Shown here piece by piece: positions 59,401 to 64,000 of a stretch of DNA of 64,000 bases. The translations under genes were made by a program, and so were the position numbers. The stretch comes from Spongilla lacustris (Eukaryota; Porifera; Demospongiae; Spongillida; Spongillidae), in assembly GCA_949361645.1 (NCBI GenBank), contig OX442434.1:2471672-2535671 (forward strand), in the 5' to 3' direction. Positions within the stretch are counted from its first letter, which is position 1. Every line of letters starts with the position of its first letter. The notes below the pieces were generated by a model that saw nothing but the letters and a program-made list of their open reading frames with translations, was not told where the DNA came from and ran no database searches.

Positions 59401-62108
59401 ATGTGCTGAATAGAGTGGGGCAATGATGTCATCAGGATTTATAACCTGCAGCAGCATTGCAAAGTAGGTTCTAAATGCTTGTCTGGCAGCAAAGACTGGA
59501 GGGGCTGCTGAGGGAAAGATTAAACCTGAATAAAAATTGCTCTTAATGACCTCGCTATGTGCAATGATGATTGTCCATGCCCACACTATGAAGATAAATG
59601 CATCAACAAGTGCTTATTTTTGTCTTTAATTTTATATAAGGCAAGTGTACTGACACACCTGCAAACTAGAATTACATGACCCTCAGTGAAATGCATCAAA
59701 CAGTTACATGTAGCAGAGCATAATGCGGGGTCAAAAGAGGTGTTAGTGAACATTTGAAACCACCAAAGTATAAGGAATGATTTTCACGATACACTTAGTA
59801 CATTGTAATAGTACAAAAATAGGAACATAAATACACTAGTCATTTAACACAAGAGGCTAGTACAGGAAGGGATTGTTTCTTGTACAGTGTGCCACTATAA
59901 AACGTTTCTCATCACTGCCTGTGCAGTGGGAGGAAGGGAGTGTTGGTCCTCTCTGTATGGCCATTAAGGAGCATTTGATAAGTTTGCTAAAACTTTTTTC
60001 ATTATCAGTTGTGGTGGTCTATGAGTGACTCCTTTAAAATGCCTTGAAGAGGTGGCTGAAGGTATGAAATGTCACTAAGATGTAAGGCTGCCATTAAAGC
60101 AAAAAATCTGAATGCCTAAAATGGCCATAATTGTCCTACCACAATTTAGGTTTTATGGCATTCATCTTGACTAGTGATGTCACTGCACTGGTTCACAGCA
60201 GTATGGCAAAATTTATGCAATGGCTTTTAAAAATCCAATCTACATCCATGTACAACCAATGTGACATCAAACACATATGGCCATGCCCTAGAAAAGTAGC
60301 GTATCCTCTTTTCACCACTGCATAGATGATGAAATTCATGCCATTAAGAACTTCATACCTACATATAACCATTTATTAAATTGTAATGACACAAGTTACG
60401 CAACCCCTTGTTTGCTTAATTGACATAAAAAACTGTTTCTTTGTAGTGGGTGTGGTCAATGATCATTACAGAATATCATACATAATTATTATTTGCCCAT
60501 TCTGACATCATTTCCTCACCTTCAGGTGGGCAAAACGAATCTTCACCTGGTGAAGATGGGTCATTACTAGGAATGTCATTATGACTTTGGGGGAGAGATG
60601 GCATTGTGAAGAAAGGAGTAGTGATATTACTTCTGATGTCTACCAGTAATTTTTTGTATTTTCCAATACTTTCCAGTATGATCAGAAACTTCTCATAATT
60701 ACTATGGTCCAATTCTATAGCTCTCTCCACTGCATTTAGTAGTAGAAGTGTTCTCTCCATAGTTGGTATTGTGGTAGCGCTGGCTGCATCCTTATCACTG
60801 GGTGATATTAAATGTTCTGAATAGAGTGGGGCAATGATGTCATCAGGATTTATAGCTAACTGCAGCCTTGCAAAGTAGGCTCTAAATGCTTGTGTGGTAG
60901 CAGAGACTGGAGGAGCTGCTGAGGGAAAGATTAACGCTGAATAAAAATTGCCCTTAATGATCTTGCTATGTGCAATTATCAATTCCACACACACACACTA
61001 TGATGATAAATGCATCAGCAAGTGCTTTCTTTTGTCTTAAATTTTATATAAGGCAAGTGTACTGACACAGCCGCAAACTAGGATTACATGAGCCTCAGGG
61101 AAATGCATCAAACAGCTGCATGTACTTGTAGCAGAGCATAATTGGTCAAAAGAGGTGTTAGTAGTATTGTCAAGCCCAAGTATAAACATTTGAAACCACC
61201 TTCCCTTCCTCCCACCCTTCCCTGTCCTATCAAACAGCATGGCTACACACAATCACTGATACTCATATGATAACAAAGTGACAAACAGAACCTCAGAAAA
61301 GGATGGCACTCATACGGTGCAGGTTCAGCCTGACTTTTTTGTACAGCGTGCAAAGCGCGCAGTATGGCGCCAAAGGCGCCTCATCCGCAAAGCAGACTGG
61401 GGACAAGGCCGTAAAAATTGATCCAGCCAGATCACTTTCAAGTTGAATGCAAAAAGTTGTAGAGATACCAATAAAAGGTCCAATAAATGAGTTATGAACG
61501 ATGCTTATCAACATCACTGACTTCACCAAAAAAAGGCATAACACTGTTGAAAAATGTGTACCATGGAAAAATACATGTACATGCATACATATAGCACATA
61601 TGTAAATGTAGTGTGCATGTACATTTGGCCCCTCCCTCCCTCCCATAGAATTTTAATTGGTTTAGAAATTTCGAATTTGTATCGTATTTTTCTAATTGCA
61701 TAATTTCTGTAATCCTTGTTTTTACCCAAATGTCAAATCAGTCCTATATATATATATAATAGATAGAACACACACACAACATGTACACTACATATCTTGT
61801 ACCATAATGTTGTGCACCAACAGCAATTTTGTGTATCTTTTCAGCAGCTTCACGTTCACCAAGGTCTGTGAGTACATCACACAGAGCTCTGTATGTAGCT
61901 GCATTTCCCTTAGTATTGATCCAATTACTCAGAAATGCACACCTCCTATCAGCCTCATTGGGATGATTAGTTATAATGTCTTCAACATCTTGCCGTTCCA
62001 TTCCAACTTTCTGTGCAACAATATCCCATTGTGGCAAATCTCCTGCCACTAGTGCTATGTGTTCAGGTATTATTTTGACATCAAAGGGGCTGGCCGGAGG
62101 GGCGTTAC
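52759..62108 (-). CDS. Large DEATH-CARD-CARD-DEATH-FN3-ZU5-UPA-CARD protein (partial model)
   Basis: Exons in transcript order: 61803-62108 (DEATH 1), 60520-60918 (CARD 1), 59109-59507 (CARD 2), 58383-58750 (DEATH 2), 58017-~58230 (FN3, truncated), 56323-56906 (ZU5 and start of UPA), 55239-55376 (UPA), 53397-53447 (Pro-rich linker), 52759-53031 (CARD 3). Together they give about 900 aa. Phases match without adjustment at DEATH1-CARD1-CARD2-DEATH2, FN3-ZU5-UPA and linker-CARD3. Open points: the 5' end (the first exon begins in phase 1, so one or more exons lie upstream), the FN3 acceptor, and one small exon between UPA and the linker. All domains are adaptor or assembly folds, so a cytosolic cell-death or innate-immunity scaffold is inferred. 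No NACHT, kinase or protease domain is seen. The chain could still be two genes. Confidence 0.65.
54430..54640. repeat. Interspersed repeat copy without MITE (empty site)
   Basis: Uninterrupted relative of 42,155-42,960. Reads aaaagcactccactgtgatg at the point where the other copy carries the 529 bp MITE. Lies in an intron of the large gene. Confidence 0.7.
55239..55376 (-). CDS. UPA exon of the large gene
   Basis: 46 codons, phase 0 at both ends. Reads VVTKEIGTSKERNANVAFEE, QNICLELPSEIVGNGWKFTP and FVKPLE, directly continuing ITRNLPLCNT from the previous exon. The UPA domain packs against ZU5 in UNC5, PIDD and ankyrins (established). Donor GAG then GTTTGT. Confidence 0.65.
55565..56000 (+). 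pseudogene. Retroelement endonuclease-domain fragment, antisense in an intron
   Basis: The plus strand reads GTCTQQHNEVRDTLAGNLAS, VQEADNAIDFPALIADLGVR and GIWQ. Across frame changes it continues VDI..VADTDAPSYIKRTVDT, QEKKYIGVVQTRRATLKP and FSVSVDGFLAE. The DLGVRG.W....DI.V.DTDAPSY block is the restriction-like nuclease of a second retroelement lineage, distinct from the 8 kb one. It lies between the ZU5 and UPA exons of the large gene, in the opposite orientation. Confidence 0.6.
56323..56906 (-). CDS. ZU5 exon of the large gene
   Basis: Starts GGQTITNVRTDVHVSRWKNC in phase with FN3. Then LPPGSSLVSAVYNITLISHI, KPVELVIEHCVNLKPGQEDR and RFEYLEGGTFSVD, and FVSSFSKLAVVWNW closes the ZU5 sheet. 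It continues YCGRVCYNDSTINCRTVQFI, ITRNLPLCNT (start of UPA). The F-S step in SSFSKL falls where PIDD (HFS) and FIIND proteins (SFS) are cut by autoproteolysis. No His is found in the ~27 residues before it, so cleavage is doubtful. Ends in phase 0 at ACG before GTGAGA. Confidence 0.72.
58017..58230 (-). CDS. Fibronectin type III exon of the large gene (N-terminal strands missing)
   Basis: Encodes PHDPNGIITGYQVSYTPHGE, TTTERTNLKPRTEYTIRVRA and YSTPITVNTPDDG. This is the C-to-G strand half of an FN3 fold, ending in a clean donor (GATG then GTGAGTGA) in phase 1. The start is uncertain: no AG acceptor is visible just upstream of VQPHDP, only a T-rich run ending ttttgtccaac. The 5' half of the domain does not fit in the 152 bp to the DEATH 2 donor. 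Confidence 0.6.
58383..58750 (-). CDS. DEATH 2 exon of the large gene
   Basis: Acceptor tattgcaacag fits the phase-1 donor of CARD 2. Encodes VLPTLEQLLLFTGKTRTFNV, LLKDDTGAVIQALEHEHKRD, then FSRWLQGKGAQPVSWSTLIG and VLRKIDLGALADDIE. It ends in phase 0 at TCT AAG before GTAATA. The W-L-x-G-x-G-x-x-P-V-x-W pattern is the helix 4-5 region of a metazoan DEATH subtype. A dead copy is at 46.07-46.47 kb. Confidence 0.7.
59109..59507 (-). CDS. CARD 2 exon of the large gene
   Basis: Tandem duplicate of CARD 1 together with its intron flanks (59,030-59,950 resembles 60,410-61,200). Reads AFRTYFAMLLQVINPDDIIA and RRLLLLNAVERAIEIDHRNY. Both copies have intact frames and identical splice contexts. Confidence 0.72.
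60520..60918 (-). CDS. CARD 1 exon of the large gene
   Basis: Acceptor ctttccctcag, donor GTGAGG. CARD-like helices over the first ~95 residues: AFRAYFARLQLAINPDDIIA, LYSEHLISPSDKD, RTLLLLNAVERAIELDHSNY, FLIILESIGKYKKLLVDIRS. A Pro/Ser-rich tail ends DPSSPGED. About 133 aa, same length and phase as CARD 2. Confidence 0.72.
60919..61802. other. Intron between DEATH 1 and CARD 1
   Basis: The half nearest CARD 1 (60,960-61,200) is duplicated at 59,580-59,770. The half nearest DEATH 1 (61,490-61,590) is duplicated at 62,755-62,850, outside the gene model. A stretch at ~61,340-61,390 has cgcgcagtatggcgccaaag-type palindromes. No exon recognised. Confidence 0.5.
61803..62108 (-). CDS. DEATH 1 exon of the large gene
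   Basis: Acceptor ttcctatag, donor GTACAAG. Encodes NAPPASPFDVKIIPEHIALV, then PQWDIVAQKVGMERQDVEDI, RRCAFLSNWINTKGN and ATYRALCDVLTDLGEREAAE. The six-helix DEATH pattern is complete (W in helix 1, L-x-W in helix 4). Phase 1 in and out. Confidence 0.75.
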
Positions 62109-62961
62109 CTATAGGAAAACGTAAGGAATGATTTTCACGATACACTTAGTGCATTGTAATAGTACAAAAACCACACAACTGATTTAACACAAGAGGCTAG
62201 CACAGGAAGGGAGTGTTCCTTGTACAGTGTTTCACGTACTGCCACTATAAAACATTTCTCATCACCACCTGTGCATGCAGGAAGGGAGTGTTGGTCCTCT
62301 CTGTATGGCCACTGAGGAGCATTTGCTAAAGCATTTTTCATTATCAGTTGTGGTGGTCAATGAGTGACTCCTTTAAAGCGCCTTGAAGAGGCGACTGAAG
62401 GTATGAAATGTCACTGTGATTGATATAAGGCTACCGATAAAGCAAAAAATCTGAGTGACAACATCCTCTAATTGTCCTATCACAAATTTTCATTTTTGAA
62501 GGTTTTATGACCTTCTTATTTAGTCGTGATGTCACTGGTTCATAGAAGTATCAGTGGCAAAATCTATGCAAAGGCTTTTTAAAGCCCAATCTATATACAA
62601 CCAATGTGACAGTCATAGAAGTTCACATATGGTCCTAGAAGAGTATGTGCTGGTCACGCAAAGATTGATCTGGAAAAAGATTGATCTGGCCACAAATTGA
62701 ATGCAATAAGTTAAATATACTTGCAGATAAAAGGTCCAATAAATGAGTTATGAAATCTGAACAATGATGCTTATCAACATCACTGACTTAACCAAAAAAA
62801 GGCATAACACTGTTGAAAAATGTGTACTGGAAAAATACATGTACATGCACACATATAGCATACATTTAGGGTGTGCATGCATTAAATGTAGCCCCTCCCT
62901 CCCATATTTGTGGTGTATAAATCAAATTGAGAAAGTTCTAAAAGCAGTTACTGGTACTTAT
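62109..62961. other. Upstream of DEATH 1; repeats of intron sequence
   Basis: 62,140-62,650 matches the intron at 59,740-60,330. The missing first exon or exons of the large gene (one-base overhang needed) were not found here and may lie beyond the window. Confidence 0.45.
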
Positions 62962-64000
62962 TGTCTATTTGCGCCCGTGTGCACAGGTGTGCATACTGTA
63001 CGTACAGTGTGTACAGGTGTGCACACTTTATTTACACCTTCGTATCTTTAACAGTTGTTGGATTCCTGTTACAATTTTTACATCATTTTAAAGATAGGTC
63101 TTTGACGAATATGGGGAAATACAGAACATAAACAACTGTACTTAAAACTCATAGTTTTTTTGGCCAGAAAAGCAATCAAAAATTCGTACGCACGTGACAT
63201 TTAAAAACAAATATGGAAGGTGCAGTGAGTCTGTAGTTCAACGGCCACTTGCGCCTGGTTACCAAATGGCGTGTTAACGAATCAATTAGCCCACTGTTGG
63301 TGCTAAAAACGCGGCGCTGACTCAAGAACGCGGGGTGACAGTCAGCTAGGGGCTGCAAACAGGTTTTTTTTTTTTTAACTCTAGGACGTGGCAGAGCAGT
63401 CAGTAAGGAACTGCAAACAGGTTCACAAGCTGTAGGACGTTGCAGGGCAGTTAGCTATAGGGACTGCAAGCAGGTTAAAAAAACTATAGGACTTGGCAGG
63501 GCAAAAACTAGGCCTAGTGTAGTGCACACTGGTTCACAAGCTGTAGAACGTGGCAGGGCAGTCCGCCAGGGACTGCAAACAGGTATACAAGCAATAGGAC
63601 ATAAATAGGAGCCATTGAGAGGACAGAGCAAGCAGTTCTTTCTGTCTTGTACATGTGTATGTGGGTAAGTATTTGCTGTTTGATGACAACAAAAGACCAG
63701 CTAGCATGTGCAAAGAAAATGAGTCTCATTCAGTGTTTCAATGGGGGAATATTGCATCTTTAAGGGTTATATTAAGTACATGTTATGCCATTCAATGCTT
63801 GAGCTAATAGTAGTAACAATTAAGGTCTGTAACCATGCTGCCATGTGTGGTATTAAAGTGTGTACAAGTGTACACACTGTATTGTCAAACTCAACAGAAA
63901 AAATATTAATGAACTTATTAGATTGATTTCATATACAAGTAATAGTACTTACTGTCCTCTATCAGGAACATATTTAAAGTACACAAAATACATTATGGGT
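62962..64000. mobile_element. TTAA-type MITE, inverted partial copy (cut by window end)
   Basis: Starts TGTCTATTTGCGCCCG, preceded by TTAT instead of TTAA. It runs as the near-exact reverse complement of 5,058 down to ~3,989 of the first copy, including the subterminal GTGTGCACAGGTGTGCATAC motifs and the ~70 bp tandem repeat. Together with the copy at 3,595-5,058 it forms an inverted pair ~58 kb apart. Confidence 0.8.

Overview
The window looks like nuclear DNA of a lower metazoan, most likely a marine sponge (a cnidarian is the main alternative). The genes are split by short GT-AG introns. The proteins are animal-type: CUB and EGF domains, DEATH, CARD, FN3, ZU5 and UPA domains, and a Roc/COR-like protein. 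The rest is AT-rich, crowded with transposon remnants, and carries long poly-G/poly-C runs. The organism is an inference from gene content, not from a marker gene. No rRNA, tRNA or CRISPR was recognised.

1-19 kb: a tandem segmental duplication of about 7 kb. Unit A is ~1-7,180 and unit B ~10,980-19,000. Each unit starts with a 23-24 bp minisatellite and carries one minus-strand three-exon gene for a secreted EGF-CUB-CUB protein (2,029-3,197 and 15,017-16,192). The units differ by insertions: a TTAA-flanked piggyBac-like MITE in A (empty site in B), and about 2.5 kb in B holding a foldback element and a poly-G MITE. A decayed retroelement with a restriction-like endonuclease domain (7.97-10.33 kb) lies between them. 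A third, more diverged EGF-CUB-CUB paralogue is at 28,576-31,168.

19-44.7 kb: mostly repeats. These include a CACTA-like element with CACTG ends, a 4.4 kb structure with long inverted ends, several foldback or TIR elements, a 2.1 kb cluster built from a GTGTTCGCCACC repeat, and a MITE family with CAGTGGCGGATCC-like ends, 5-bp target duplications and internal poly-G/C.

44.7-64 kb: an innate-immunity or cell-death neighbourhood. A decayed Ty3/gypsy 3' end sits beside a DEATH-domain pseudogene (46.07-46.47 kb). A small DEATH-domain gene (47,596-48,205, minus) lies head to head with a Roc-COR-DEATH gene (48.8-52.0 kb, plus) that carries frame lesions. On the minus strand from ~62.1 down to ~52.7 kb is a chain of exons reading DEATH-CARD-CARD-DEATH-FN3-ZU5-UPA-CARD. 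Phases agree at most junctions; two or three remain open. ZU5-UPA followed by CARD is the layout of the FIIND-CARD inflammasome proteins, so this is the most interesting object in the window. The window ends inside an inverted second copy of the TTAA-flanked MITE.
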